From Marsupella aquatica (taxonomy: Eukaryota > Marchantiophyta): a stretch of DNA of 64,000 nt. The position numbers were made by a program, and so were the translations under genes. Shown piece after piece: positions 11,696 through 22,995 of this stretch. The stretch's first letter is position 1. Each line of letters begins with the position of its first letter. The stretch spans positions 8,804,001 to 8,868,000 of the forward strand of contig OZ316896.1 of assembly GCA_973895155.1 (NCBI GenBank), read 5' to 3'. The notes under the pieces are model-generated. The model searched no databases, was not told the DNA's origin, and saw nothing but the letters and a program-made list of their open reading frames with translations.

Positions 11696-14578
11696 CTACT
11701 CAACATCCTGAAATGTTTTCGCACCGTCTACTGGGCGAGAGAAGCTCTTATTGTCCAACACCTTTTCGAGGTAATCTTTAGGGAGATCCACTAGTTCTAA
11801 TGTTTTGTTGTACACATCCTCGGCATATTCCAAATCTTCTACGTAACTGGCCACCTTGCCCGGTGTGCACGCCGATGTGATATAGGGGGCTCCTTGAAGG
11901 TCCATCTCCCGTGCATATCGGTAAAGTTTCGGGTCTGTGGCACAGAATAATACACTTCGGGCACCTACAGCGAGACCGATAAGTTGAGTTCCATGACTAG
12001 CACAGATAAAATCCTAGATAAAAAAGGGCTTGGGAACTCTCGAAGGAGAGAACCTTCACCGATTATGTAATGCACGACAGTTGAGCACCTTCACTAAAAT
12101 ACAGCTTTCAAGAGCTTTCGTTAATACTTTTCATCCAGTCAAAGTAGGAAGAAACGGGCAGTGAAGTTTACCTTCAAGTGGAGAAAATTCAAGCAAATTC
12201 AGAGCCCATTTTTTAATCTTTTGCACAACTTTCGGCAAACTGCGTATCTGCAGTCACAGAGGTCAAGTATTCATCACATCACTGAGGTCAGATGGGACTC
12301 CAGAGGCTGAAGCCACAGCAGTATCCTCTCAAGAGTGTGAACTTTCGACCATAACGAATAAAATGGTGGGTGGCGGAGGTGGAAGCAGATAGATAGATTG
12401 TAAGTCTATTCTTGTAGACATACCATTTCAGTTTGCACTTCTCCAGGGTGAGTGAGAACAACATATAATCCTGCCTGCAGAATTCGCTTCTGGAGAACAC
12501 GGCTAAACAATATCTGCAGAATCGTTCGAAAGACGTTCATAAGAGCACTCCACATACTTATTTTGCAACAAGAAGCATCGCGATTAGGCATTCTAAACAC
12601 AGGAATTTGACCAACATCAACGAAAGGAACGCATCTGCAGAACTCGCTAAAGGGTGACGTGGGAGAGAACTGGAAAACAGCAACGATACCTGGGCCAATT
12701 TGCTTCCACTGTACCCAGCCATAGCAGAAAATTTCCTCTTCATGAGATTCATATCGTCCGGCTCTACAAAGCCAAAGTGATGAACCTGTGGAGTGAGAAT
12801 AATAACTTGCCATCAGTAAGCTAATCATTCCTCGACAATCTTGTCATAATCCTGCTGTACATGCCTCCTCTCCTTAAGAGTACATCCTGACACTAGAAAT
12901 GATATCGATTTATCATCCAAGTCATCACTCTCTTCTCAAATATCTTCAAACTCTTCATAAGCTTTCACAAGCAGCTACTTGTGAATCTAGTCACAGCGCT
13001 TTCTGAAGATGTTTCTATCGCAAAAGGTATTGCCCATGGTTTTTCTGCTCAGGCATCCCTTGCCGTGCCTGCGATCTGTCTTCCACCAACAACATGGTGG
13101 TTCCGAACCTCTTAAAGAAATTGACTGCTTGGTAAACAAACAATGTTTATAGCACAATCTCTCTCCATAAAATTATACAGAGAAGGAGATCAAAGACTCA
13201 TCTCTAGTAATACAATTCCTGCTTGTAGTTCAATGGCTAAAGTACAAGAATGCGTCAGTGAAGAACAGAAAAACTCACGTCGGAGTTGACATTGACGATA
13301 CGAGAAGGTGCTGCGCGGATGAGAGATGGAAGAAGCAGCAGTGAAAGCAGAGCATGACCTAGGTGATTCACTTGCATGTGTTGCTCGTACCCATCCTCCG
13401 AGAATTTCTGTTTAACTGATCGCAGTCCAACCTTCAAGATATGAGTTGCTAGAAAGTCGAATCCTTAGCTAAAAGCCAACTCCGATGAGAAATGGTTGAG
13501 AAAGCGTCGAAATTGAGCCTCCCTCCGGATGCAATGCTCACCACCAATGGAGAAAATGCCGGCGTTGTTGATAAGAACGTGAAGGGGAAGTTGTCGAGCA
13601 TTCCATTGTTTCGCAAAAGCGCGGACTGAAGCCAGAGACAGGAGGTTGAGCTCCATCACCTGATGTATTGAGTGTCAGGAAGATCTGAAATTTCTTTCCG
13701 AGATCTACAACTACAAACTTCTTCCGCTGGAAATTCTAGTTCAAACCTAAACCTAAGACATCCGCGTGCACAGAGTACTAGTAGAAGGTTGAGAATCAGA
13801 TTACCTCCGCGTTTATCGATGGGCCCCCTGTTGCTTTTTGAACGTCAATCCATTTCTGAACGAGTTCTTCCCCGGCATTAGTGTTTCTTACGGCCAGCAC
13901 AACATGAGCCCCGGCACGAGCTAGTTCACTGGAAAAAATCAGTTACGGAAATGAAAGACGTCAAGGTCATCGCTCTCGGTCATCTTTCCTCACCTCAATC
14001 CTTTCATTCATCGTAAGTCATTGTGATAGCGGTTCTCCAAGATCAAGCTTCTCTATTTCATCTCCTTCCTTGCACTCATGTTAAGTTACCAAAGAAGCGT
14101 TTCTTCAAGATTCAGCTTCCATATTCCATCCTATGTGCAGATTTCATGAACTATAGGCAACCAGAGAAGAATGCGTCCTTCAGTCCTTCACAAATTACTA
14201 CGTACTCTTCCAAACAGAGTACAAGGCCCTCAAAATCGGGAGAGAAAACCAAAACCAGATAGATGGCATTTCAGGGACCGCAAGGGACCGCAAGAAGGAT
14301 AACCTCAACTAGACGCACGATTCAATGGAACAGAATGGAGTATGCCTTGGGCATGGAGAGATCATCAGACAGAGAGAGGGAGAGAGATATGAAACTGGCC
14401 CCGAAATCTCGACGCCCATGCCAGACGTAGCACCCGTGACGATGACGGTCAAGTGAGGCGACAGCTGCAACGGCAGCCGCTTAGGCAGATGCCTACACCG
14501 AATTTTCTGCAACAGCATATCGGTAGCTACAAGATAGAAACCGTAGAGATACTGCCACCAGCTCAACCCCTTCGCCAT
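11696..14578 (-). CDS. FEY: FOREVER YOUNG (FEY)-like short-chain dehydrogenase/reductase
   Basis: Eight exons give a continuous 362-residue protein: 14578-14400, 13928-13805, 13659-13542, 13415-13279, 12785-12690, 12513-12424, 12247-12172 and 11964-11696, all in phase. Classical SDR features are present: TGATSGMG (48-55, NAD(P) glycine motif), NNAG (132-135) and catalytic Y211-x3-K215 (YSGSK). The N-terminal stretch with paired Trp/Tyr before the Rossmann fold, 'GYEQHMQVNHL' and 'LFCATDP' match the plant FEY oxidoreductase family, which affects leaf and meristem development in Arabidopsis; its substrate is unknown. Intron 1 appears to use a GC donor (gg|gccagt), because a GT donor three bases on gives a stop. 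All other introns are GT-AG. The 3' end is partly duplicated downstream. Confidence 0.93.
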
Positions 14579-16949
14579 CGCACTAGCTGTGTAGTTCTAC
14601 TTTTGCCGCACCCAAGAAATAATCGCTTCAAGATCGGAGTCTTCTCACCGTCCGCTACTATGCATTTCCACCTTCAGAAAGATTCAATAGTTCTGGCTTG
14701 TTTTCTCATCCTTGAAATGCTTCACTGCCCCGACATCCATCCATCCATCCTTAATGCCCTTCGTGGTTTTTCCCTTCGTATTTGTCAGTGCGTTCTTGGA
14801 GAATGATGCCCAGGTCAAGATTTGGATCACCTCATTAGTAATATTCTCCACTACTTTGACTGGAACTAAAAACAAAAATCTTCTCTTCTCGGTCTGCAGT
14901 AAGGAGCTCTTTGTTGGCAAATCAAGGGCATCTTACAGTCTCTCCTGTGCGCGTTAGACAAAGAATGCATTTTGGCCTGTGAATGATACTCTGAATGGAG
15001 GAACCAAAAACCAACAAAAACCAACAAGTTTGAGAGACTCAAGAGTGGTGAAAGAAATTCAGAGTGTATTGTGGCCGAGCTCTCTTTATTATATAGGTGA
15101 GTGAAATGAGTCCAACAATCAATTTAAAAGGTGTTTGAGTGATCTTGGTCTGAGCTGGACTTTTCTAGTCAAGTTAAGACCATTTGCACTCTCAGATTAA
15201 GAGTATGTTGTTTGACTTAGCTTCATGCACTCTCAAATCAAGACTTCTTTTGTTGGCTCAATTAGCCCAAGAGTCAATCTAGACGGAAGGAGTGGTCGGT
15301 CTGGGTCTCAGTTTGAGTCTTAGCTCAATCCAGCTGTCTATTTAGACCATGAGCCATCATACTCTTAGTTTCAAACTCCATTGTTGACTTTGCTTCCTAC
15401 TTAGACCTTAGACCCAAAGGAGTGGTTTGGGTGTGAGTCAATGACTTCCATTTTGTGGGACCTGCGTAGAATGGTTTTAGACAATACTTACTATGACAGA
15501 ATACACGGACAAAAGCTAAAGGCTACCCAAAAGCTAAAGGCTACCCTGTACGTGTGCCATCCTGCGATGTGGGTGTAACCTTGTGTGCTCTGCCTCATGA
15601 TGCTTCCTAGTCACCCAAAGAAAATGGAATGCTTGACAGTTCTTGTAATTGATTACTATAGGAGAAACATGTAATACATCCTAACTTTCGTTCTCACACT
15701 TTAAAGGGGATGGTCTTCGGTCAAGTGGATATGACTATTCTCACTCCGGTTTAAAGAGGATGCTCTTCGGTCAAGCGGATATGACTATTCTCACTCCGGG
15801 CGATAGATGCGGTGGTATATCATGGGAAGTTAGCTTGATCATAATAATAGCAAGTGCAAGACACAGGTTGATTTCTTTGAGATGCTTGTGCACTACCCGA
15901 CCGCTTTGGGAGTTCAACGACGATGGCGTTCAATTTGTGATGCATCACGAGTGCAGTCAAGTCCCTTGCTAATTTCAAACTACGGTATACTCCTTGATGG
16001 ATGCGGGCTTTTGAAGACAACGTGGTTGTGGACAAGCAGTCAAGTGCTGACCGATCATGCACAATGGAGAACCAAACACTTCCGGAGAACTGCGCTAGAC
16101 GCCTTTTCTGATTCGGAGATGTAACGGTCGATTTCAATCAAGCGCTTCTGGGATCTGGCAATCAACATGCTAAGTTACTAAATCCTCCAAATTCACAGCG
16201 CCGAGGACTAGACATAGGTGCCAGAGACAAGAGACGTGACTGTACGTAGACGATACCGAGACTGGTAAAGAAGAAATTGACCAACAGGAATCAGCGAAAG
16301 GATGGTTACTCATTTCACATCAACCAGTCGTCACGCAGTTGATGATCTCTACATTATCATGTCGCGTTGTATTCGCAATTAATTTTGGAGCTACACCAGA
16401 AGTAAAATGGAACTCAAGTCGAAGTAGCAAAGAAGTGGTTCTCGTTAGCACTCGGAATTTCTGGCTGTATCCACCTCAAATCTCGCTCTTGGATAAGCTC
16501 ACCTCCAGGCATTATTGTGCGGAATATATTCTGTACAAATGTACAATCTGCTAGGATCATTCCACTACATACTGGAAGTGTCAATTAACGAAATGTCACT
16601 CTTGGTAAGGATTCCCAGATTCCTTGTCATCGTAGCCGCAAAATCTTTGCTCTTTTGCTAAGGAGTGACCTACGTATATCTTATGCCTCGTCTTATACAC
16701 AATCGTTTGTGTAAAGTTTTTACATCACATTTCTTGCGCACATTTCTTGCGCACTTCACGCGCAAGAGACTATATGGTAGACTCACAATGAATAAACACC
16801 TAAACAAGAACCAAACTCATTGGCATGGGCCAAGGCCAATTTGGCCAGTTCCTAACCTTGAGACCCTGCTCGACATTTGGTGATTTGAGAGGTCCCATAG
16901 CGAAAGAAAGTAAGAGGGAATATCGTCAAATTAACAAAGCTTTGGTCGA
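14579..16949. other. Intergenic, no gene seen
   Basis: Upstream of the FEY-like gene and downstream of the SURNod19 gene. It holds (catc)n near 14740, a repeated 'aaaagctaaaggctaccc' at about 15512-15545 and the 50-bp duplication listed separately. A minus-strand frame at 15820-16137 has no recognisable domain and is not called. Confidence 0.4.
15700..15799. repeat. Tandem duplication, period 50 bp
   Basis: Copies at 15700-15749 and 15750-15799 share 'tcttcggtcaag(t/c)ggat' and 'atgactattctcactccgg', with four or five differences. Confidence 0.92.
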
Positions 16950-18281
16950 TCAAATGTCGATGGGACTGTAGATGAATCTTCCCCTCCTTTGGTCTCTCCA
17001 TCGAGATAATATTGATCCACCAATTACCGCAGCGACTAAGGCCCCCGCGCCTAACAAGATCCCCAATATTGCCTTAATGACAATGGACCCTCCTCGTGAC
17101 GACGGAGCAGGTCCGTCGGCGATGAGGAGGAGAAGTATGCCCGTAACTCCCGTGTGTCTCTCCTCGTTGTTATATACAGCTTTCAAATGTAATTTCTCCC
17201 TAGCTCTAATGTAAATTGATGTGGGATCGGGGTAGCAAGAGGTCATACCAACAATGTACCCCGTCTCGTCTCCACTCCCTTGGCCGTAAATAGGATGCGA
17301 CTCGCAGATTTCATGTCCGTTTCCGAGGGAGATCGAAGCAACGAGCCCACCGCTGTGCAGGTGCGCAGAGGAGAAGACTACGTAGCCACCCTCCGGTAAG
17401 AAGGCCACCGCCTCCTGCTTGTGGATGCATTCCCTCGCTCCCACCGCACACTTGGGGACAGTGTATTCCAACATGCACTTGGCCGGTTGGTCCCAAGCGG
17501 TCCGCTGATCAGTGACGTCCATGAGGTAGACCTTCACCGGGACGATTTCTGCTGAGAAAAACACAAAAGTGATGGTGAACTCCAAAAACAGTTCCCTCCG
17601 CACGTCCTCAAATCCGAGCTGCAACGGGCAATGTGTCTCATCATGGCAGCAGAGCATCCCACCCTCGTAACTCGGAGGTATGTCCCTGCCATATCCATCC
17701 ACGGTCACATTGTAGACGTTGCAGAGGCACTCCCTGCATTCCATTGGATCCACAACCCCTCGGGTGTCGATCGCACGCACGTTAAGGAACCACACCTCCA
17801 CCATCCCCTCAGGCACGTCGTCTGGATTGCCTAGAACGATTCCATACGGCGGCGGAATGGTTGAATTCGTGTGACTGAACTCGGACCCGAGCCCGAACCA
17901 CTGCACCAGGGAAGGATTGCAAACGCCATTGTTGGCCACGGGTACCATCTCGATGCCGACACTGCCCGAGGAGGTCGAATTGACGTAGTATCGAACTAAC
18001 ACCCATCGATGGAGATAAGTCTCCGAGAGAGGGATCTGGTCTCCAGCCGAGTCCACCACCGTCATGTCCAAGCTGCGCACCGCGATATGCTCCTTCGGCA
18101 TTGCCACCGGGAGGTACCTGTCGATCACGTCTCCGGGTCCCAGAGTGAAGCCGGGCGATCTGAATGTCTTCGTTTGTATTATCTCCTTCCCATACGCTCC
18201 CGAAAACTTTATCGTCGTGCTCAACAACACGAATGTGCACAGCCATCGCACCCGCACCGTAGCAAATAGAGTGCTCGCCAT
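16950..18281 (-). CDS. SURNod19 (stress up-regulated Nod 19) family protein
   Basis: Intronless, 443 residues. There is a signal peptide at about 1-29 with a hydrophobic core (WLCTFVLLSTTIKF) and a lumenal or extracellular domain. A Cys cluster includes C182, C185, C187, C211, C212 and C218 (the last three in 'MLCCHDETHCPL'). 'SAHLHSGG' carries H307 and H309. A C-terminal membrane helix spans about 400-425, followed by a short basic tail. The order of blocks and the C-C-x-D-E-T-x-C element are those of the plant SURNod19 family, known from nodules and stress-induced transcripts. Its biochemical function is not established. The paired His in a 'HxHxGG' setting could bind a metal, which is inference. 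Predicted to sit in the plasma or endomembrane with its main domain outside the cytosol. Confidence 0.88.
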   Translation of the reverse strand: MASTLFATVRVRWLCTFVLLSTTIKFSGAYGKEIIQTKTFRSPGFTLGPGDVIDRYLPVAMPKEHIAVRSLDMTVVDSAGDQIPLSETYLHRWVLVRYYVNSTSSGSVGIEMVPVANNGVCNPSLVQWFGLGSEFSHTNSTIPPPYGIVLGNPDDVPEGMVEVWFLNVRAIDTRGVVDPMECRECLCNVYNVTVDGYGRDIPPSYEGGMLCCHDETHCPLQLGFEDVRRELFLEFTITFVFFSAEIVPVKVYLMDVTDQRTAWDQPAKCMLEYTVPKCAVGARECIHKQEAVAFLPEGGYVVFSSAHLHSGGLVASISLGNGHEICESHPIYGQGSGDETGYIVGMTSCYPDPTSIYIRAREKLHLKAVYNNEERHTGVTGILLLLIADGPAPSSRGGSIVIKAILGILLGAGALVAAVIGGSILSRWRDQRRGRFIYSPIDI

Positions 18282-18822
18282 GCTGATTGAGGCCTCCTGC
18301 CTCAGTCAGATCAGATCACAGTATCCACCTTCCGCTCCAGGACTCCGGGCTCTTTCTCCAGATCTATCTGGAGATCGAAAATCCGTCAAGCAAACAAGTC
18401 CTGCAGCGAACAATCAACCCGTACCTGCCAAACACTTCACACGAAATCTGGAGGTATGAAAAAATTATTCCACCTGCTGACAGACAACGGATCAGGCTCG
18501 ACTCTTTCTCTGTTTTGCATATTTGTCTAATAAACCGTGTCTTCCGACATGGAGACACAATCCTCGGCTAGCTGAAATTCTCTCGAGCTTCCGCACCCGT
18601 ACCCATTCATTCCTACGGTAGCATCCACAATCGTCACATAATTATGTTCTGGCAGAGGCCGAGGTACAGGGCATTGGCAGGAAGCCGAGAAGCCGAGAAG
18701 CTTGGAATGCGGCGGCAGTTGACTAGAACTCCGTAGTACCCCCCCCTGTAAGCACGAGCAGTACAGTCGACTATCGCTAAGTGCATAATCTCGAGAAGAT
18801 GGTGCTCTAACCGAGGGTTTGC
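18282..18822 (-). other. Upstream region of the SURNod19 gene
   Basis: Presumed 5' leader and promoter of the minus-strand gene. No other coding sequence or named motif could be supported. Confidence 0.3.
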
Positions 18823-19260
18823 ACTAATTAATAAGTGCAAAGTCCTAATTTGGCACTAACTGATAAGTGCAAAGTACTAATTTTGCACTCGTTGGTAAGA
18901 TCCCTGTGTTAAGCCAAAGTGTCCCTTTAAATTAAGAGTAACTTCTCTTGAAATAGTGGAACAAACTGGCACTGTAGAGGAGAAAAGTGAAATGGTGGTG
19001 CAAACCCATAATTCTTCTAACTCCATTAATGTATGTTTAACTCTACCTATAGAGGAATGCACTTATCAGTATATTATGCAATGTGATTAGATTTTGCTCA
19101 TACTGATAAGTGCGAATGAACACTTATAAAAATTCTGCACTTATAAAGTTGTCAATCACGAAAGTGCTTTTCGCACTTAGAAAAGTGCAAAAAGAAGTGC
19201 AACATCTGTGTCACATAAAAGAAGGGATACCTTGCACTCAGCCGTTGCACTTATATAGTT
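18823..19260. repeat. Cluster of GCACT/AGTGC inverted motifs
   Basis: About twenty copies of AGTGC or GCACT occur within some 440 bp, in both orientations. Several form direct hairpins, for example 'ttgcactaattaataagtgc' near 18824 and 'gtgcttttcgcac' near 19164. Spacers are AT-rich ('ttataaagt', 'aactgataag'). No open frame follows the pattern. Confidence 0.7.
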
Positions 19261-19540
19261 TTCACTTATAGAGAGCCGGCTGTAATGCAGTATGGGGCAT
19301 TGTGCACTCTTCATCCTAGAATCATGGCAGGCCCAGTGGCCCACATAACACTAGACGCCCTGCAATAATTCGATACAGGGGTCCAGTAAAGATTCCTGAG
19401 TCACAACGCCAATGAGAGATTGGCAGGTGGGAACAGAAAAGGCCCCACTGACCCCATCATGTTGCCTTTTGTCCCTGATCCCCACAAAGCCCCACAGCTG
19501 CGAGGGGTCCCTTCTCTTCACTGGCCGCCAAGACAGCAGC

Positions 19541-20620
19541 ATGGGGGGATCTTTTTAAGGGTGGATTTACAGGATGTTAATTCACCCTGAGTTAAATCTA
19601 CATCTCGTTAATGCTCCCCCACTTCCCCGAGGCGCCGTACACTGCCTGTCCCAGTCCCCGATGTTGCTGCCCGCTCCGGCCCAAGTTTGGCAGAACATAA
19701 ACCAATACTCTACCATTTTGTCAAGCCCTCCGACCCGATAAACTTTGGGTCATCGACTTTGGGTTTATGTTTTGGCACCTTTGCTTGCTCCGGCCTGACG
19801 ACTTAAGTTTGTGTCATCGATTTATTCCTTGTGAAGTCTATGTTTATGTTCTGGCAACACTTCTTTCCAACATAGTCTAAGTGTTGGCAAACCTAGTACT
19901 TTGGTTAAGAGTCATGATTTATAAAGTCTTGGTTTATGTTGTGCCAAATACTTATTCTCTATGGAGTTGTGATTAATGTTTTGGCAACACTTCTTTCCAA
20001 GGGAGTCATGCTTGTTTGGTAACCGTGTCTAAGTGTTTAGGCACAACCTAGTATTTTGGTTAAGAGTCGTGATTCTAGAGTCTTGGTAGATGTTTTTCCA
20101 AATGCTTCTTCTCGATGGAGTCAGGGTTTATGTTCTGTCAACACTTCTTTCCAATGGAGTCATACCTATTTTGTAATAGAGTCTCAATGTTCAAGGGGAG
20201 CCTAATACTTTGGTCGAGAGTCATGACTGATAGAGTCTTGGTTTATGTTGTGCCAAATATTTATTCTCTATGGAGTGGTGGTTTATGTTTTGGCAACACT
20301 TCTTCCAAAAAGTTGATGGCACAAAGTCAATCGGGCCGGAGCGGCCGACAAAACATTTTGGGTGCCAAAACATAAACCTGAAGTCGATGGCGCAAAGTTA
20401 ATTGGGCCGGAGCGCATGATTTAAATTGTAGAGTATTGGTTTATGTTCTGCCAAACTTGGGCCGGAGCGGGCAGCAGCATCGGGGACTGGGACGGGCAGT
20501 GTACGGCGCCCCGGGGAAGTGGGGGAGCATTAACGTGATGTAGATTTAACTCGGGGTGTTAATTCTGGCCTGGTCTACATGGGGGGATCTTTGTAAGGGT
20601 GGCTTTACAGGACATTAATT
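19541..20620. mobile_element. Foldback-type element with long inverted ends and internal tandem repeats
   Basis: A left arm (about 19578-19711) and right arm (about 20430-20565) are inverted copies of some 135 bp, containing 'ggcgccgtacactgcc' and 'ccgctccggcccaagtttgg', with few differences. Between them, a unit of about 130-155 bp repeats at about 19851, 19981, 20136 and, in part, 20290 ('caacacttcttt' followed by 'ttggtttatgttgtgcc' types). Outside the arms, an imperfect 42-bp direct repeat starts at 19541 and 20579 (atggggggatctt). There is no open frame for a transposase. Non-autonomous foldback DNA element is the best fit. Confidence 0.75.
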
Positions 20621-21077
20621 GTGGCCGGTCTACAAGATGTGATCGAGACCGTTGGGGGGTCTTCAACATATTTTATTTATCTACAAGATATAATGAGAGA
20701 CCTGGATTGGGGAGAAACATGCCGTGCACCTTACAAAATGTGGGAGCACTATCCTTGAGAAGTGGTGCCCATCCTTGCCCTTGGTTTGTGCACTTTGTAT
20801 GGCACAATAAGTCCTGGCAGCACAGGAGTCCTTGGTTGTGCACTGTGTATGACATAAGCTCTGTCACACCGTGAGGATAATTCACAATATTGTCAGTGAG
20901 TACCATGTGTGAAGTTGAGGGCGGTGTTGCATGTAGAAAGTCCTCAAAAAATAGGCCCTTAACTGATTGCACTCTATGAATGAAAGAGACATTCATACCT
21001 CAACCCTCACCTAAGGCAGGCCTGACTGCATCATTTAGCTATTTCAAGGACAAAGGCCTGAAATTGTGCTAGAGAGA

Positions 21078-21205
21078 CATGACTTTGTGATAGCTCATTT
21101 GAATGGAGACTGACAAGTTTTGGGTTCAACTATTGTGGAGGCATGACTTTGTGATAGCTCACTTGAATAGAGACTGACAAGTTTTGGATTCAATTATTGT
21201 GGTTG
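21078..21205. repeat. Tandem duplication, period 64 bp
   Basis: Copies start at 21078 and 21142 with 'catgactttgtgatagctca' and run to 'attgtgg'. Non-coding. Confidence 0.9.
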
Positions 21206-21550
21206 ACTCTTCCCTTTCTGTGGGGTTTCACAGATTTCCTAAAATAATAATAAAAGATACTTTACACCAAGGCCTGAAATTGGCCGACCCTTCACTTCCT
21301 ATCTTTAAAAGTCAAACAAAAACAACACATCTTTCCTTAGTTGATTCTTGTAGATTTGTGATGAACTTTTTACCGACAATCTAGGAGTGGCAAGTGCTAA
21401 TTTTTTCAGGATCTTCTTCATGCAAGATCTGCTGGAAAACATAGGGCAGCCTACTCATATGCAAGTTGGCTCTAAATAACTGTTTTGGAATGATGATGAC
21501 CACCATGTCCGGACCCTCTCTTTTCAGCTTAATTTTTGTACAAAATGCAG

Positions 21551-21670
21551 GTGACCAATGTGTAACCATTTTTTGAGGTACCTACTATTCCCATAATCTA
21601 TTGCCCTGCATGTGACCCTGTGTAACCATTCTTGGAGGTACCTCCTATTTCCGTAATCTATTGGAGTGAA
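21551..21670. repeat. Tandem duplication, period 60 bp
   Basis: 'tgtgtaaccatt' then 'gaggtacct' and 'taatctattg' occur at 21560 and 21620. Mild divergence. Non-coding. Confidence 0.85.
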
Positions 21671-21809
21671 GTAACCTTTTCCAGACACTAATAAGTCAGT
21701 ACAATAATGGAGGTTTGGGCAGGGTTCTAGCCTGAACCATGCTCCAAGAAAACTTAGAAAAGCTCCTACCCTGTCAGCTTTTCCTCTGTCAAGTTTTCTT
21801 CTTTCTTCA

Positions 21810-21950
21810 CTTTCTGGTAACAGGCCACCATAGCCCAGGTTTTGTAACAGACCACTATGACCCAGCTTTTCTTAGCTTTCTGGTAACAGGCCACTATAAC
21901 CCAGGTTTTCTTCACTTGGTAGTAACATGCAGCTAAAACCCAGACCCGGC
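21810..21950. repeat. Degenerate short tandem repeat
   Basis: Four variants of 'gtaacaggccactataaccc' followed by 'aggtttt' lie in succession. Spacing is irregular (about 27-45 bp). Confidence 0.75.
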
Positions 21951-22023
21951 CCCCATTATCCTATATTAGAGGGGTTTGGAGAAAGCCCCCCCACATTTCA
22001 CTCACTTCTCTCCTTATCCCTGC

Positions 22024-22190
22024 CATTGTGCTCCACAATTTCAGGCATTGTGTTCCACAATTTCAGGCAATGTGCTCCACAATTTCACGAAGCCCATTGA
22101 GCTCCACAATTTCAGGCAATGTGCTCCATAATTTCACGAAGACATTGTGTTCTACAATTTCAGGCATTTGTGCTCCACAATCGCGCGAGA
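22024..22190. repeat. Seven-copy short repeat upstream of the ureidoglycolate-lyase gene
   Basis: The unit 'tgctccacaatttcaggca' (about 22-28 bp) occurs about seven times in a row. Some copies have 'cacgaag' in place of 'aggca'. The array ends about 200 bp before the start codon at 22396, so it lies in the promoter or leader. Any regulatory role is unproven. Confidence 0.85.
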
Positions 22191-22395
22191 AAGTTGCTCT
22201 AAGTGGTGGAACCTGGTGGATCCATGTTTGGTCATGGCTAGTGGGGATTTTATGGTGTGAGCTGTGAGAGTACGAGAGAACACTAGTTTATTGCAAACGA
22301 AAGCTGCGAGGGGATAACACATAGAAGATCGTTCAAGCCAGGTTTACAAACTTGGCTCGCTCGAGTGATTCCAGAAACAGAAACGAAGAAAAGCA

Positions 22396-22995
22396 ATGAA
22401 GAACGGTGCTAGTAAAAATGTCACTGAAGAGGCACCCGTCACGACAATCAAATTGAAGCCAATGGAGTTGACTCCTGAAAACTTGAAACCTTACGGGCAG
22501 ATTGTTCGACCTTCGGCTGATGGTCAGGAATTCGACTCCAGCGACGCTCAGCTTGATTTGAGTCATGGTATTCCGAGGTTCTACATTATGCATCTGGAGG
22601 ACCGTAAGAGTTTGAGTTTTGACAATATCACGCATCATGCCAGCGTTACCCAGTGCTTGGGTTCCATTGGAGGTCAATCATGGTATCTAGCTGTGGCTCC
22701 GGCGTCCGTAGTGCAGGTCCGTGGAGAACCTGACAATTCTGGTGTACATGCGGTTTGGTCCAAAGCAGGGCACAGTTACGTCCCGCCGTCTCCCGAAGAT
22801 GTTCGCGTTTTTCGAGTTGATGGTCCACAATTTCTTAAGCTTCATGCTGGAACTTGGCATGCGGGTCCCTTTTTCACTTCGCACTCGATGGATTTCTACA
22901 ATCTAGAGCTCAGCGATACCAACGTAGTGGATCACACCACTCATGTATTCCGGGAGAAAGATAGGGTTTCCTTCCAGATAGATGATGACCGGTAA
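22396..22995 (+). CDS. Ureidoglycolate lyase (AllA-type cupin) family protein
   Basis: Intronless, 199 residues, no targeting signal obvious. Family blocks are plain: 'DAQLDLSHGIPRFYIMHLE' (50-68), 'THHASVTQCLGSIGG' (79-93, candidate metal-binding His pair), 'GTWHAGP' (152-158) and 'DFYNLELSDTNVVDHTTH' (166-183). Bacterial members of this cupin family split ureidoglycolate into glyoxylate and urea at the end of purine (allantoin) catabolism. Plants have a separate ureidoglycolate amidohydrolase, so the reaction of the plant members is less certain. The start was chosen as the first ATG of the frame. A stop-rich repeat array precedes it, and nothing upstream extends the homology. Confidence 0.9.
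   Translation: MKNGASKNVTEEAPVTTIKLKPMELTPENLKPYGQIVRPSADGQEFDSSDAQLDLSHGIPRFYIMHLEDRKSLSFDNITHHASVTQCLGSIGGQSWYLAVAPASVVQVRGEPDNSGVHAVWSKAGHSYVPPSPEDVRVFRVDGPQFLKLHAGTWHAGPFFTSHSMDFYNLELSDTNVVDHTTHVFREKDRVSFQIDDDR

Noticed and set aside
12406-12828. 140-codon minus-strand frame as a separate gene
   Set aside because: It is exon and intron read-through of the FEY-like gene in mixed frames. The spliced model accounts for all conserved blocks.
15820-16137. 105-codon minus-strand frame
   Set aside because: No recognisable domain. It overlaps another frame of similar length on the plus strand; chance is the simplest explanation.
17809-18246. 145-codon minus-strand frame inside the SURNod19 gene
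   Set aside because: Different-frame shadow of a clearly conserved coding sequence.
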